DNA of 24,001 nt from JAFDWI01 sp964449375 (GTDB lineage: Bacteria > Actinomycetota > Acidimicrobiia > Acidimicrobiales > Iamiaceae). The stretch covers positions 1 to 24,001 of the forward strand of contig CAYVAS010000042.1 in NCBI GenBank assembly GCA_964449375.1. The letters run 5' to 3'. The translations under genes were made by a program, and so were the position numbers. The notes beneath the pieces were generated by a model, which had not been told where the DNA came from, made no database searches, and saw only the letters and a list, made by a program, of their open reading frames with translations. Positions 1 to 8,405 of the stretch are shown here, one piece after another. The first letter of the stretch is position 1. The number at the start of each line of letters is the position of its first letter.

Positions 1-449
1 GGGACCTGCAGACCAAGCCCACCGACAAGGTGCACACCTGGCCGCACCTGCTGGTCGTCGAGTTCGCCTCGGCGCTCATCGTGTTCCTGTTCATCCTGCT
101 CTTCTCGGTGTTCGTGAACGCACCGCTGCAGGAGCTGGCCGACCCGAACAAGACGGTCAACCCGGCCAAGGCCCCCTGGTACTTCCTGGGTCTGCAGGAA
201 CTGCTGACGATGTTCGACCCGCAGATCGCCGGGGTGCTCGGCCCGACCGTGATCATCGTGGGGCTCATCACGATCCCCTATCTCGACAAGAACCCCAGTC
301 ACCGACCCGAGGACCGCAAGTTCGCCGTCTCGTTCTTCACGGTGTTCCTGATGTTCTGGGCGGTGCTGTCGATCATCGGCATCGCCTTCCGGGGACCGGG
401 TTTCCAGTTCACCCTGCCGTGGCACGACGGCCTGTTCTTCGACCTGTGA
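1..449 (+). CDS. qcrB: Cytochrome bc complex cytochrome b subunit, C-terminal part (5' end outside window)
   Basis: This is the C-terminal part of a cytochrome b / subunit IV-type protein of a quinol:cytochrome c oxidoreductase in the cell membrane. The frame is open from the first base and ends with TGA at 447-449. A GTG at 30 is internal to the frame and is probably not the start. About three membrane helices are visible. The segment NPAKAPWYFLGLQELL lines up with the quinol-oxidation (Qo) loop that carries PEWY in other families, so the Glu is replaced and the local motif is APWY. The ending RGPGFQF near a Trp-rich tail is typical of the split or fused cytochrome b C-terminal half. The haem-binding N-terminal half is not visible, so I cannot say whether this is a separate subunit or part of a full-length cytochrome b. 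The Rieske gene follows after 10 bases, which supports the assignment. Confidence 0.8.
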   Translation, partial: DLQTKPTDKVHTWPHLLVVEFASALIVFLFILLFSVFVNAPLQELADPNKTVNPAKAPWYFLGLQELLTMFDPQIAGVLGPTVIIVGLITIPYLDKNPSHRPEDRKFAVSFFTVFLMFWAVLSIIGIAFRGPGFQFTLPWHDGLFFDL

Positions 450-459
450 GGCTCAGGGC

Positions 460-1239
460 ATGACCGCAGTCATCACCATCATCGCCATCGTCGTCGGCCT
501 GGCCGCCCTCGTCGCGGTGTTCTTCGTGCTCGGACGACGTGACACCACCCAGGCGGTGGGCACGCTCTCGGCCGAGACCAAGGCCCGGGACCGGGCCGGT
601 CGCAGCGCGGAGCTCGAGCGCAAGGCCTCCGACGTCGAAGCCTGGACGCCGCCGACGCCCCGGGACGTCGGGGTGTCGCGCCGACAGTTCCTGAACCGGG
701 GCATCTGGTCGATGGCCGGTCTGGGAGCCCTCGGCTTCGGCGCCGGACTGATCAGCTTCCTGTGGCCGCGGGTCTCCGGCGGGTTCGGGTCCACCATCAA
801 CCTGGGTTCGATCACCGACCTGAAGGAGAAGATCGCGTCGGCGAACGGCTTCTACTACGTGCCCGAGGGCAAGCTCTTCGTGGTCGAGTACCCGATCTCG
901 GCGCTGCCCAAGGCCCGCCAGGTCTACCAGCCCGCCGAGCTCGCCTCCATGGAGGAGGGCATCACGGTCGTGTACCAGAAGTGCCCCCACCTGGGCTGTC
1001 GGGTGCCGCCGTGCGTGACCTCGCAGTGGTTCGAGTGTCCCTGCCACGGTTCCCAGTACAACCAGGCCGGTGAGCACAAGGTCGGCCCAGCCCCCCGCGG
1101 CATGGACCACTTCGCCACCTCGGTGTCGGGCGGTTCGCTGACCGTGGACACCGGCATGATCATCCAGGGCCCGGCCGTCGGCACGAACACCACGGGCCAG
1201 GAGCCCGCTGGTCCGCACTGTGTGAGCGCAGGGGAGTGA
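460..1239 (+). CDS. qcrA: Rieske [2Fe-2S] protein of the cytochrome bc complex
   Basis: The protein has 259 residues and transfers electrons from quinol to cytochrome c within the bc complex, with its cluster domain on the outer face of the membrane. The Rieske box is complete: C175-P-H177-L-G-C180 and C193-P-C195-H196-G-S. C175, H177, C193 and H196 are the expected cluster ligands, and C180 and C195 the expected disulfide. A first membrane helix spans about residues 3-25. A hydrophilic stretch follows, then a twin-arginine motif (S73-R-R-Q-F-L) in front of a second hydrophobic segment at about 82-105. A twin-arginine motif before the last helix is known for actinobacterial Rieske proteins, where it routes the folded cluster domain through the Tat system. 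The gene overlaps the upstream end of the next frame, and the intergenic distance to the cytochrome b gene is 10 bases. Confidence 0.93.
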   Translation: MTAVITIIAIVVGLAALVAVFFVLGRRDTTQAVGTLSAETKARDRAGRSAELERKASDVEAWTPPTPRDVGVSRRQFLNRGIWSMAGLGALGFGAGLISFLWPRVSGGFGSTINLGSITDLKEKIASANGFYYVPEGKLFVVEYPISALPKARQVYQPAELASMEEGITVVYQKCPHLGCRVPPCVTSQWFECPCHGSQYNQAGEHKVGPAPRGMDHFATSVSGGSLTVDTGMIIQGPAVGTNTTGQEPAGPHCVSAGE

Positions 1240-1247
1240 TCGGCCAG

Positions 1248-2417
1248 ATGATCGGAGCGACCCACGACATGTCCTCGGCCCCCCTGATCCTCGGTGCGTC
1301 GGTCCAGACGTCCATCGGGTTCGTCGTGCTGTTCCTGGTGTGCCTGCTGTGTGTGGTCTACGGCCTGGCCAGCATCCGGTCGGGCAAGCCGGCGGCGGGC
1401 TCGGAGGTGTACCTCGCGCCCAACCGCAAGCCCTACTACGACGACCAGACCATGGAGACCACCCGGCTGGACCGGATGCTGCTGATCTCCTTCGCCACCC
1501 TGGCCGCCATCTCCCTGGCCCTGCCCCTGTACTGGCTGGCGGAACCGGGCCGGATGGCAGGCGCCACCAAGATGTTCGACGACCGGTTCGTGTCCACGGG
1601 CGAGGAGCTCTACGGATCGAACACCCCGGAGAACCACAACGGTCTGGGCTGCGCCGACTGCCACGGCGCCACCGGCGGTGGCGGGGTCGCCAGCTACACG
1701 ATCACCGACCCCGACGGGCGCTTCATCAAGCAGGTCCAGTGGCTGGCTCCCGCCGTGGACACCGCCACGCTGCGGTTCAACCGCGCCGACCTGCGGGAGA
1801 TCATCGTCTACGGACGGCCGTTCTCCCCGATGGCGGGTTGGGGTGAAGCCGGCGGCGGTTCGGAGAACTCCCAGTCGATCGGGGCGATTATCTCGTACCT
1901 CGAATCGATCGAGCTCGATCCCAAGGAGGCCCAGCAGCAGGTCGCCGAGGGCCTCGAGGCCGAGAAGGCCGCCGCAGAGGCCGCCGGCCAGCCCTACGCC
2001 AGCGACGGCGCGGCGCTGTTCAACCTGGGCTACTACTCGGGGACCGCGGGCGGCGCTTACTCGTGCGGACGGTGCCACACCCAGGGTTGGTCCTACGGCG
2101 AGAAGGCCGCCGACGGCAACGGCGCCTTCGGCCCGAACCTGACCGCCGCGACCTCGCAGTTCCCCGGTACCGCATCGGGCCTCGAAGCGATGGTGAGCTT
2201 CGTGTGTCAGGGGTCGCTGCAGGGTGTCCAGTACGGCCTGCAGGGCATGGGCACCGGCCGGATGCCGTCGTTCTGCCAGACCAAGCCCTACAACCCCGGC
2301 ACCGACCCGCTGGTGTCGCTGCCGAACCTGCCCACGCTGGAGCAGGGCGCGCCGGGGTCGGGCATGATGACCGAAGCCCAGGTCACCCAGATCGTCGAGT
2401 TCGTGAGGGGACTGTAA
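1248..2417 (+). CDS. Membrane-anchored dihaem cytochrome c of the bc complex
   Basis: The protein has 389 residues from the ATG at 1248. I chose this start because GGGGAG at 1231-1236 lies 11 bases upstream; a GTG at 1236 overlapping the Rieske stop is the alternative. Two N-terminal membrane helices come first, followed by a large domain with two c-type haem sites: C135-A-D-C-H139 and C273-G-R-C-H277. Methionines in SPMAGWG and GRMPSF are candidate axial ligands for the first and second haem. A charged Ala/Glu-rich helix of about 30 residues joins the two haem domains. The protein probably carries electrons from the Rieske protein towards a terminal oxidase, as the dihaem QcrC does in actinobacteria. 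Unlike the classic QcrC, which I recall as having a C-terminal anchor, the anchor here is N-terminal. Confidence 0.85.
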   Translation: MIGATHDMSSAPLILGASVQTSIGFVVLFLVCLLCVVYGLASIRSGKPAAGSEVYLAPNRKPYYDDQTMETTRLDRMLLISFATLAAISLALPLYWLAEPGRMAGATKMFDDRFVSTGEELYGSNTPENHNGLGCADCHGATGGGGVASYTITDPDGRFIKQVQWLAPAVDTATLRFNRADLREIIVYGRPFSPMAGWGEAGGGSENSQSIGAIISYLESIELDPKEAQQQVAEGLEAEKAAAEAAGQPYASDGAALFNLGYYSGTAGGAYSCGRCHTQGWSYGEKAADGNGAFGPNLTAATSQFPGTASGLEAMVSFVCQGSLQGVQYGLQGMGTGRMPSFCQTKPYNPGTDPLVSLPNLPTLEQGAPGSGMMTEAQVTQIVEFVRGL

Positions 2418-2420
2418 GAA

Positions 2421-3368
2421 ATGTTGCATCTGCTCGCCTCCCTCACCTGGGACCCGGGAATCCGGGGGATCCTCGACGTCGTGATCTCGGTCGCGGTGCT
2501 GGTGGGAACCCCGCTGATCCTGCTCACCACCAACCTCGGCTCACGGCTGTCGTTCCACCTGACGATGACCGCGCTGTTCGGGTGGCTCACCATCATGTTC
2601 CTGGTCTGGGCCATCTACGGGCTGGGCTATCTCGGCCCGGCGCCCTCCTGGGTGGTCCAGGAGGTCTCCACCGACCCCGCCGGAGCCGTCGCCGAACAGC
2701 TCCACACGGTGCCCCAACCCGACGATTTGCCCAAGACACCAGAGGACTATCTGGAGACCAACTCGGCGGTGGCCGAGGCCATGGCGGGACGCAGCACCCT
2801 GCCCACCATGGGTGACGTGGTCGATGCCGACCCCACCGTGGCCCAGCAGCTCAAGCCGCAGTTGAACGGTTGGACGATCGTGCCCGCCTCCGACGGGGTC
2901 TACGGGGACGCGTCGGCCGAAGCGGGGGAGTACCTCCAGGAGAACGGCTTCGGCACGATGACCTTCGACTCGTCGTCGTCGTACCTGGTCGGTGCGGTTT
3001 ACGAACGGGGCGGCAAGCCCGAGCCCAAGGACGACTCGATGTTCCAGCGGGTCGTCAACCGGATCCAGACCACGGCGATGTGGTTCATCGCGGACAACCC
3101 GACCCACTACGCGGTGGTCCAGGTCCGGCCGACGATCGAGCAGACCTCGCTGCCGGGTGAGCCTCCGCCCCCGGCGGTGGCCGACCCCAACCAGCCGGTC
3201 ATCAACGTGTTGATGGTGCGGGACCTCGGTGCAGTGCGCCAGCCGTCGTTCGCCTTCGGGATCCTCAGCCTGATCTCCTTCGCGATCCTGGCCTACAGCC
3301 TGCACCGACGTGACAAGGAGGGCATGGCGAATCGGCGGGCCGCCGAAGCTGCAGGAAGCGGGGTCTGA
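2421..3368 (+). CDS. Unrecognised membrane-anchored protein between bc and nuo genes
   Basis: I do not recognise a family for this 315-residue protein. Two hydrophobic helices lie near the N-terminus (about 14-36 and 42-68) and one near the C-terminus (about 276-294), followed by a short basic tail. The roughly 200 residues between them are soluble, with alternating charged and beta-like segments and a Pro-rich stretch at about 245-255. No cysteine, haem site or metal motif is visible, so it is unlikely to be an electron carrier. The ATG is 3 bases after the cytochrome c stop, with AGGGG just upstream in the cytochrome c gene. nuoA follows after 5 bases. Its position in the same transcription unit suggests an accessory or assembly subunit of the bc complex, or a link between the bc complex and complex I. 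That role is inferred from context only. Confidence 0.75.
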   Translation: MLHLLASLTWDPGIRGILDVVISVAVLVGTPLILLTTNLGSRLSFHLTMTALFGWLTIMFLVWAIYGLGYLGPAPSWVVQEVSTDPAGAVAEQLHTVPQPDDLPKTPEDYLETNSAVAEAMAGRSTLPTMGDVVDADPTVAQQLKPQLNGWTIVPASDGVYGDASAEAGEYLQENGFGTMTFDSSSSYLVGAVYERGGKPEPKDDSMFQRVVNRIQTTAMWFIADNPTHYAVVQVRPTIEQTSLPGEPPPPAVADPNQPVINVLMVRDLGAVRQPSFAFGILSLISFAILAYSLHRRDKEGMANRRAAEAAGSGV

Positions 3369-3373
3369 CCGAC

Positions 3374-3838
3374 ATGGCCCAGTACCTGCCCGCCTTCACC
3401 CTCGCCGTCCTCGTCGTCGCCTTCGCGCTCGGGCAGATCGCGCTCGCCCGCCTCGTGGCGCCGCGCAACGTCAACAACGCCAAGTACGCACCCTATGAGT
3501 GCGGCATCATTCCCGAGATCGACCCGCCGCAGCGCTTTCCGGTGCGCTTCTACCTGGTGGCGCTGATCTTCGTGGTCGTCGACGTGGAGATCATCTTCCT
3601 CTACCCCTATGTGCTGGCCTACCGCTCGCTGGGGATCTTCGGACTGGTCGAGATGGCGGTGTTCTCCATCGCGGTGATCGCCTGTCTGATCTTCGTGATC
3701 GCCCACGGGGCGCTCGAGTGGGGCCCCGCGGATCTGGTGCGCCGGCCCTCCGAGGCGCTGCAGCGGGCCACTTCGGTCGACGGCGTGCGTCTGGTCGGCC
3801 TCGAAGGGCGCGACCCGCACCAGGAGATCGCGGCGTGA
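3374..3838 (+). CDS. nuoA: NADH-quinone oxidoreductase subunit A
   Basis: NuoA is a small membrane subunit of complex I that sits next to NuoH, NuoJ and NuoK at the base of the membrane arm. The 154-residue protein has three helices, the family signature KYAPYECGI in the first loop, and the acidic segment VVVDVEIIFLYPY in the second helix. The Cys in YECG is the residue that reports on the active/deactive state in some complexes. The protein is longer than the usual 120-130 residues because of a hydrophilic C-terminal tail of about 35 residues. It starts 5 bases after the preceding gene with only a weak ribosome site, so it is probably translated by coupling. Confidence 0.95.
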   Translation: MAQYLPAFTLAVLVVAFALGQIALARLVAPRNVNNAKYAPYECGIIPEIDPPQRFPVRFYLVALIFVVVDVEIIFLYPYVLAYRSLGIFGLVEMAVFSIAVIACLIFVIAHGALEWGPADLVRRPSEALQRATSVDGVRLVGLEGRDPHQEIAA

Positions 3839-3890
3839 CGTGGCAATCGGAGTTCCGCGTCGCCAGAGTCGGTGGTGAGGAGGTGCACTG

Positions 3891-4481
3891 ATGGGACAGT
3901 TGTCCGACATTCGTGAACACGGACTCGCCGGGATCGAGCACAACTTCCTCACCGGCAAGCTCGAGGACTTCCTGCGCTGGGTCCGGTACCGCTCCAGTTG
4001 GGGTGCCACCTTCGGTACCGCCTGTTGCGCCATCGAGATGATGGGCGCCGGCGGGCCGCACTACGACCTGGCGCGGTTCGGCATGGAGGTTTTCCGTGCC
4101 TCTCCCCGTCAGGCCGACATCCTGATCGTGGCCGGCCGGGTGTCCCAGAAGATGGCACCGGTGCTGCGCAACATCTACGACCAGATGACCGAACCCAAGT
4201 GGGTCATCTCGATGGGCGTGTGCGCCTCGACCGGCGGCATGTTCAACAACTACGCCCTGGTCCAGGGCGTGGACGAGGTGATCCCGGTCGACGTGTACGC
4301 GCCGGGCTGCCCGCCCAACCCCGAAACCCTGATCCACTCGATCGTCACCCTCCACGGGCTGATCCGCTCCGATGAGATCTTCAAGCGGCGCGACGAGAAC
4401 GGCGGGGGCGCCGGGGTGCACATCGAGGAGCAACCGTCGGCCCGGCCCACCCCGGTCCAGCTTCCAGGCGTCAGAACCTGA
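3891..4481 (+). CDS. nuoB: NADH-quinone oxidoreductase subunit B
   Basis: NuoB carries the terminal [4Fe-4S] cluster N2, which reduces quinone at the junction of the peripheral and membrane arms. The 196-residue protein has all four ligands: the C45-C46 pair in TACCAIEMM, C111 in GVCAST and C140 in PGCPPNPE. These positions match those I recall for Thermus Nqo6. A GAGGAGGTG ribosome site at 3876-3884 fixes the start at ATG 3891. The 52-base gap from nuoA to nuoB is one of the few real gaps in the operon and holds no other gene. The C-terminal tail of about 25 residues is polar and Pro-rich. The stop overlaps the nuoC start by one base (TGATG). Confidence 0.97.
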   Translation: MGQLSDIREHGLAGIEHNFLTGKLEDFLRWVRYRSSWGATFGTACCAIEMMGAGGPHYDLARFGMEVFRASPRQADILIVAGRVSQKMAPVLRNIYDQMTEPKWVISMGVCASTGGMFNNYALVQGVDEVIPVDVYAPGCPPNPETLIHSIVTLHGLIRSDEIFKRRDENGGGAGVHIEEQPSARPTPVQLPGVRT

Positions 4482-5011
4482 TGTCGGGCGAGGCGATCAC
4501 TCCGGTGGACGCTCCCGACGAGCAGTCCGACACCGTCGCCGAACTCCACGGTTGTCCGCTCACCGTGAGCCACACCCAGGACGTGCTGCACGTGCCCCGG
4601 GAACGGCTCCGGGAGGTGGTCGGCGCGCTCCGGGACGACGGGTTCATCCAGTGCATCGACTCCACCGCGGTCGACTACCTGTACTACGACGCGCCCCGGG
4701 ACCTGCCCGAAGGCGTCCAGCCCGAGCGCTTCGAGGTGGTCGTCACCCTGATCAACCACGTGGAGCGACGCCGGATCCGCCTGCGGGTCCAGGTCCCCGC
4801 GGAGGATCCGACGTGCCCGTCGCTGTTCCGCCTGCACCCGGGCACCGAGGCCATGGAGCGCGAGACCGCCGACATGTTCGGCATCGCCTTCGACGACCAC
4901 CCCGACCCCACCCGGGTCATCATGCCCGAGGACTGGGAAGGCCATCCGCTCCGCAAGGACTACTCGGTGGGGCGGATTCCGGTGCAGTTCAAGGGCGACC
5001 CCGCCAAGTGA
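4481..5011 (+). CDS. nuoC: NADH-quinone oxidoreductase subunit C
   Basis: NuoC is a structural subunit of the peripheral arm that packs against NuoD and NuoB. The 176-residue protein shows the family signature near its C-terminus: RETADMFGIAFDDHPD, then EDWEGHPLRKDY. nuoC and nuoD are separate genes here, not the fused nuoCD of enterobacteria. The start overlaps the nuoB stop by one base. The gap to nuoD is 34 bases and contains only a ribosome site. Confidence 0.96.
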   Translation: MSGEAITPVDAPDEQSDTVAELHGCPLTVSHTQDVLHVPRERLREVVGALRDDGFIQCIDSTAVDYLYYDAPRDLPEGVQPERFEVVVTLINHVERRRIRLRVQVPAEDPTCPSLFRLHPGTEAMERETADMFGIAFDDHPDPTRVIMPEDWEGHPLRKDYSVGRIPVQFKGDPAK

Positions 5012-5045
5012 CCTTCTCCACAGGACCCCGATCAGAGGTCATTCG

Positions 5046-6341
5046 ATGACCGACACCCAGACCAACCTGTTCGACGTGGACCTCGCCACCGGCGTCGAGG
5101 CCGTGCGCGAGATCGATGCGGTCATGCGACTGTCCGAGGCCGACGCCGCCGTGCTCGCCGACCGCGACCCGGAGACCAGCGACACGACCGTGCTCAACGT
5201 CGGTCCCCAGCACCCGTCCACCCACGGGGTGCTGCGCCTGATGGTCGAACTCGAAGGCGAACGCGTGCTCCGGGTCAAGCCCGTGGCCGGCTACCTGCAC
5301 ACCGGCATGGAGAAGACCGGCGAGGTCCTCACCTACGTCCAGGGCGCCACCAACGTGACCCGCATGGACTACCTGGCGCCCATCTTCAACGAGGTCGCCT
5401 ACGCGATGGCCGCCGAGCGGCTCCTGGACGTGGAGCTGCCCGAACGGGCGGTGTGGATCCGGATGCTGTTGATGGAGATCAACCGCCTGGTGAGCCACTC
5501 CACCTACAACGCCACCAACGGCATGGACCTGGCCGCGGTGTCGATGATGCTCTACGGCTTCCGTGACCGGGAGATCTGCCTGCGCTTCCTCGAGGAGATG
5601 TCCGGGGTGCGCATGAACCACAACATCGTCCGGGTCGGCGGCACCGCCGCGGACCTGCCCGACGGGTGGAAGCGCCAGGTGCTCCACATCTGCGACGAGT
5701 TCGACCGTCGTCTCGACGAGTACGACACGCTGTTGACCAACCAGCCGATCTGGCAGGAACGGCTCCAGGGGGTCGGGGTCATCACCACCGCCGAAGCGCT
5801 CGCGCTGGGCGCCACCGGTCCGATCCTGCGGGCCACCGGTTACGCCTGGGATCTGCGCAAGCACATGCCCTACCTCGCCTACGACCAGGTCGACTTCGAC
5901 GTGGTGGTGGGCCAGTACGGCGACTGCTTCGACCGCTACGCGGTGCGGATCCACGAGATGCGCGAGTCGGTGCGCATCATCCGCCAGATCGTCGACAAGA
6001 TGCCCAAGGGCGACTACCGGGTCCAGGACAAGAAGGTCACCCCACCGCCCCGGGCCCGCATCGACGAGTCGATGGAAGCGTTGATCCACCACTTCAAGTT
6101 GTTCACCGAGGGCATCAAGGTGCCTCCCGGTGAGGCCTACGCGGCGATCGAGTCGCCCCGCGGTGAACTGGGCTGCTACATGGTGTCGGACGGGTCGGGC
6201 AAACCGTGGCGCATGCGCTGGCGTCCGCCCAGTTTCATCCACCTGCAGACCCTTCCCCACATGATGCACCAGGGCACGATCGCGGACGCCGTGGCCGTGA
6301 TCTCGTCGGTGGATCCGATCCTGGGCGAGGTCGACCGGTGA
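5046..6341 (+). CDS. nuoD: NADH-quinone oxidoreductase subunit D
   Basis: NuoD forms the quinone-binding pocket together with NuoB; it is related to the large subunit of NiFe hydrogenases but lacks the metal-binding cysteines. The 431-residue protein has GPQHPSTHGVLR at 53-64 and RMDYL at 106-110. H60 and Y109 match, in spacing, the quinone-headgroup ligands His38 and Tyr87 of Thermus Nqo4. The rest of the family pattern (MEKTGE, EINRLVSH, GVRMNHN, SPRGELG) is intact, and the protein ends normally with ILGEVDR. The N-terminal extension before VLNVGPQHP is about 50 residues. AGAGG at 5034-5038 supports ATG 5046. The gene has no low-complexity insertion, unlike nuoG and nuoL. Confidence 0.97.
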   Translation: MTDTQTNLFDVDLATGVEAVREIDAVMRLSEADAAVLADRDPETSDTTVLNVGPQHPSTHGVLRLMVELEGERVLRVKPVAGYLHTGMEKTGEVLTYVQGATNVTRMDYLAPIFNEVAYAMAAERLLDVELPERAVWIRMLLMEINRLVSHSTYNATNGMDLAAVSMMLYGFRDREICLRFLEEMSGVRMNHNIVRVGGTAADLPDGWKRQVLHICDEFDRRLDEYDTLLTNQPIWQERLQGVGVITTAEALALGATGPILRATGYAWDLRKHMPYLAYDQVDFDVVVGQYGDCFDRYAVRIHEMRESVRIIRQIVDKMPKGDYRVQDKKVTPPPRARIDESMEALIHHFKLFTEGIKVPPGEAYAAIESPRGELGCYMVSDGSGKPWRMRWRPPSFIHLQTLPHMMHQGTIADAVAVISSVDPILGEVDR

Positions 6342-6396
6342 GCCGGTCGAACCCGGTTTGCCCGCAGCGTCCCTTTTGCGATTCGGTGGGAGTCCC

Positions 6397-7038
6397 GTGG
6401 CACGCCTGAACCCCGAGAACACCGAACTGGCCAAGGAACTCATCGGCCACTACCCGCGCCCCAAGTCGGCGCTGATCCCCCTGCTGCACCTGGCTCAGGA
6501 GCAGGAGGGCTGGGTGTCCGACGAGGCCATGATCCACATCGCCGAGCTCGTCGGGGTGACCCCCGCCGAGGTGCTCGGCACCTGCAGCTTCTACGAGATG
6601 TTCAAGCGTGAACCGGTGGGCCGGTACGTGATCAACATCTGCCACGGCGTGGCGTGCGCCCTGATGGGCGCCGAGGACCTGATCAGCCACGCCGAGGACA
6701 CCCTGGGCGTCAAGGCCGGGGGCACGACCAGCGACGGCACCTTCACCCTGGAGCGGGCCGAATGCCCCGCCGCCTGCACCGAGGCGCCGTGTCTGCAGGT
6801 CAACTACCGCTACCGCTACCGGGTCACCGACAGCGACTTCGACGAGCTGATCGGTCAGCTCCGGGCCGGGTCCCTGGACGGCGAGATCCCGCCGCACGGC
6901 ACGCTGGCCCGCCAGTCGTTCCGCCAACACATCCCTTCCGAACGGCGCCAGGGCCCCGCCCACGTCGAAGGCGCCACCGAGCCGGTCTGGATCAGGCGGC
7001 ACCGCGAGGCGGCCGAATCGCAAGGATCGACATCGTGA
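6397..7038 (+). CDS. nuoE: NADH-quinone oxidoreductase subunit E
   Basis: NuoE holds the [2Fe-2S] cluster N1a next to the FMN site of NuoF in the NADH-oxidising module. The 213-residue protein has the thioredoxin-like pattern with ligands C82-x4-C87 and C123-x3-C127, which match the spacing in Thermus Nqo2. I chose GTG 6397 because GGTGGGA at 6385-6391 sits just upstream and because homology begins shortly after it; an in-frame TTG at 6358 is a poorer start. After the cluster domain there is a hydrophilic C-terminal tail of about 60 residues, rich in Arg, His and Pro. The stop overlaps the nuoF start (GTGA). Confidence 0.95.
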   Translation: MARLNPENTELAKELIGHYPRPKSALIPLLHLAQEQEGWVSDEAMIHIAELVGVTPAEVLGTCSFYEMFKREPVGRYVINICHGVACALMGAEDLISHAEDTLGVKAGGTTSDGTFTLERAECPAACTEAPCLQVNYRYRYRVTDSDFDELIGQLRAGSLDGEIPPHGTLARQSFRQHIPSERRQGPAHVEGATEPVWIRRHREAAESQGSTS

Positions 7039-8405
7039 GCAACGACACGTTCCCCCGGATCCTCACCGGCCGGATGGAGGCGCACGACGACGCGCACACG
7101 CTGAGCCGGTACGAGGCCACCGGCGGCTACGCCGGCCTGCGCGCCGCGCTGGAGCGCAACCCCGACGACGTGGTCGAAGAGGTCAAGGCCGCGTCGTTGC
7201 TGGGCCGCGGCGGTGCCGGGTTCCCCGCCGGGGTCAAGTGGGGCTTCTGCCCGCCGGGCGTGTGGCCCCGGTACCTGGTGGTCAACGGCGACGAGTCCGA
7301 ACCGGGCACCTACAAGGACCGCGTCCTCATGGAGCGCGATCCCCACCAGCTCATCGAGGGCATCCTGATCGCCTGCTACGCGATCGGCTGCACCCAGGCG
7401 TTCCTGTACTGCCGTGGCGAGATGGCGCTGGCCCAGGAGCGTCTCGGCGCCGCGCTCAACGAGGCCTACGACGCCGGCTACATCGGCCGGAACATCCTGG
7501 GCACCGACTTCTCGATCGACGTGGTGCTGCACTGGGGAGCGGGCGCCTACATCGTGGGCGAGGAGACCGCGCTGATCGAGAGCCTCGAAGGCAACCGGGG
7601 CATGCCCCGGCTCAAGCCGCCGTACTTTCCGGCCGCGAAGGGCCTGTACCTGCAGCCCACCGTGGTCAACAACGTCGAGACGCTGTCGAATCTGCCTTGG
7701 ATCCTGTCCAACGGCGCCGAGGCGTTCCACGCCCTGGGCGCCGAGACCAGCCGGGGCACCCGGTTGTTCGCGGTCTCGGGCCACGTCAAGAACCCGGGCG
7801 TCCACGAGGTCGAGTTCGGCACCACGACCTTCCGGGACCTGATCTACGGCCACTGCGGCGGTATCCGGGAAGACCGCGCGCTCAAGGCGTTCATCCCCGG
7901 CGGCGCGTCGGCCCCGTGGTTCTTCGAGGAGCACCTGGACCTGCCGCTGGAGACCAAGGCCGTCGGTGACGCCGGGTCGATGCTGGGTTCGGGTGCGATC
8001 GTGGTGATGGACGAGACCACCGACGTGGTGGCAACCGCCCGTACCCTGGTGCGGTTCTTCGCGGTGGAGTCCTGCGGCAAGTGCACCCCCTGCCGCGAGG
8101 GCGTCACCTGGATGGAACGGATCCTGGACCGCATCCTGTCCGGGCAGGGCCGGCCCGAGGACGTGAACCTGTTGCTCGACGTGAGCGACAACATCTCCCC
8201 CGAACTGACCTGGCCGCCCAAGCAGACGACGATCTGCCCGTTGGGCCCGTCGGCCCCTCCCTCGGTCGCCAGCGCCGTGCGCCGCTTCCCCGAGGAGTTC
8301 GAACGCTACCTGGGCACGTCCTTCGAGGTGACCGTCCCCATCAAGGGCGCGGCCTACGTCCCCAAGCCGGACGCGGTGGCCGCCCCCGGAGGCACTGAAT
8401 CATGA
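7035..8405 (+). CDS. nuoF: NADH-quinone oxidoreductase subunit F
   Basis: NuoF is the NADH- and FMN-binding subunit and also holds [4Fe-4S] cluster N3. The 456-residue protein contains the glycine-rich NADH/FMN segment LLGRGGAGFPAGVKW, then VVNGDESEPGTYKDR, then GAYIVGEETALIESLEG. The cluster ligands are C347, C350 and C353 in ESCGKCTPCREG, and C401. The loop before the fourth Cys is about 7 residues longer than in the Thermus protein as I remember it and includes SPELTWPPKQ. The context of the fourth Cys is ICPLGPSA, where many homologues have CxLGDAA. GTG 7035 overlaps the nuoE stop. The frame is open further upstream inside nuoE, but that stretch has no NuoF similarity. Confidence 0.97.
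   Translation: MSNDTFPRILTGRMEAHDDAHTLSRYEATGGYAGLRAALERNPDDVVEEVKAASLLGRGGAGFPAGVKWGFCPPGVWPRYLVVNGDESEPGTYKDRVLMERDPHQLIEGILIACYAIGCTQAFLYCRGEMALAQERLGAALNEAYDAGYIGRNILGTDFSIDVVLHWGAGAYIVGEETALIESLEGNRGMPRLKPPYFPAAKGLYLQPTVVNNVETLSNLPWILSNGAEAFHALGAETSRGTRLFAVSGHVKNPGVHEVEFGTTTFRDLIYGHCGGIREDRALKAFIPGGASAPWFFEEHLDLPLETKAVGDAGSMLGSGAIVVMDETTDVVATARTLVRFFAVESCGKCTPCREGVTWMERILDRILSGQGRPEDVNLLLDVSDNISPELTWPPKQTTICPLGPSAPPSVASAVRRFPEEFERYLGTSFEVTVPIKGAAYVPKPDAVAAPGGTES

Noticed and set aside
6358..6396. TTG start of nuoE at 6358
   Set aside because: GTG 6397 has a ribosome site at the proper distance and is close to the start of the conserved sequence.
6654..7034. In-frame upstream extension of nuoF
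   Set aside because: It lies within nuoE and gives an Arg/Pro-rich peptide without similarity to NuoF. GTG 7035 overlaps the nuoE stop like the other junctions.
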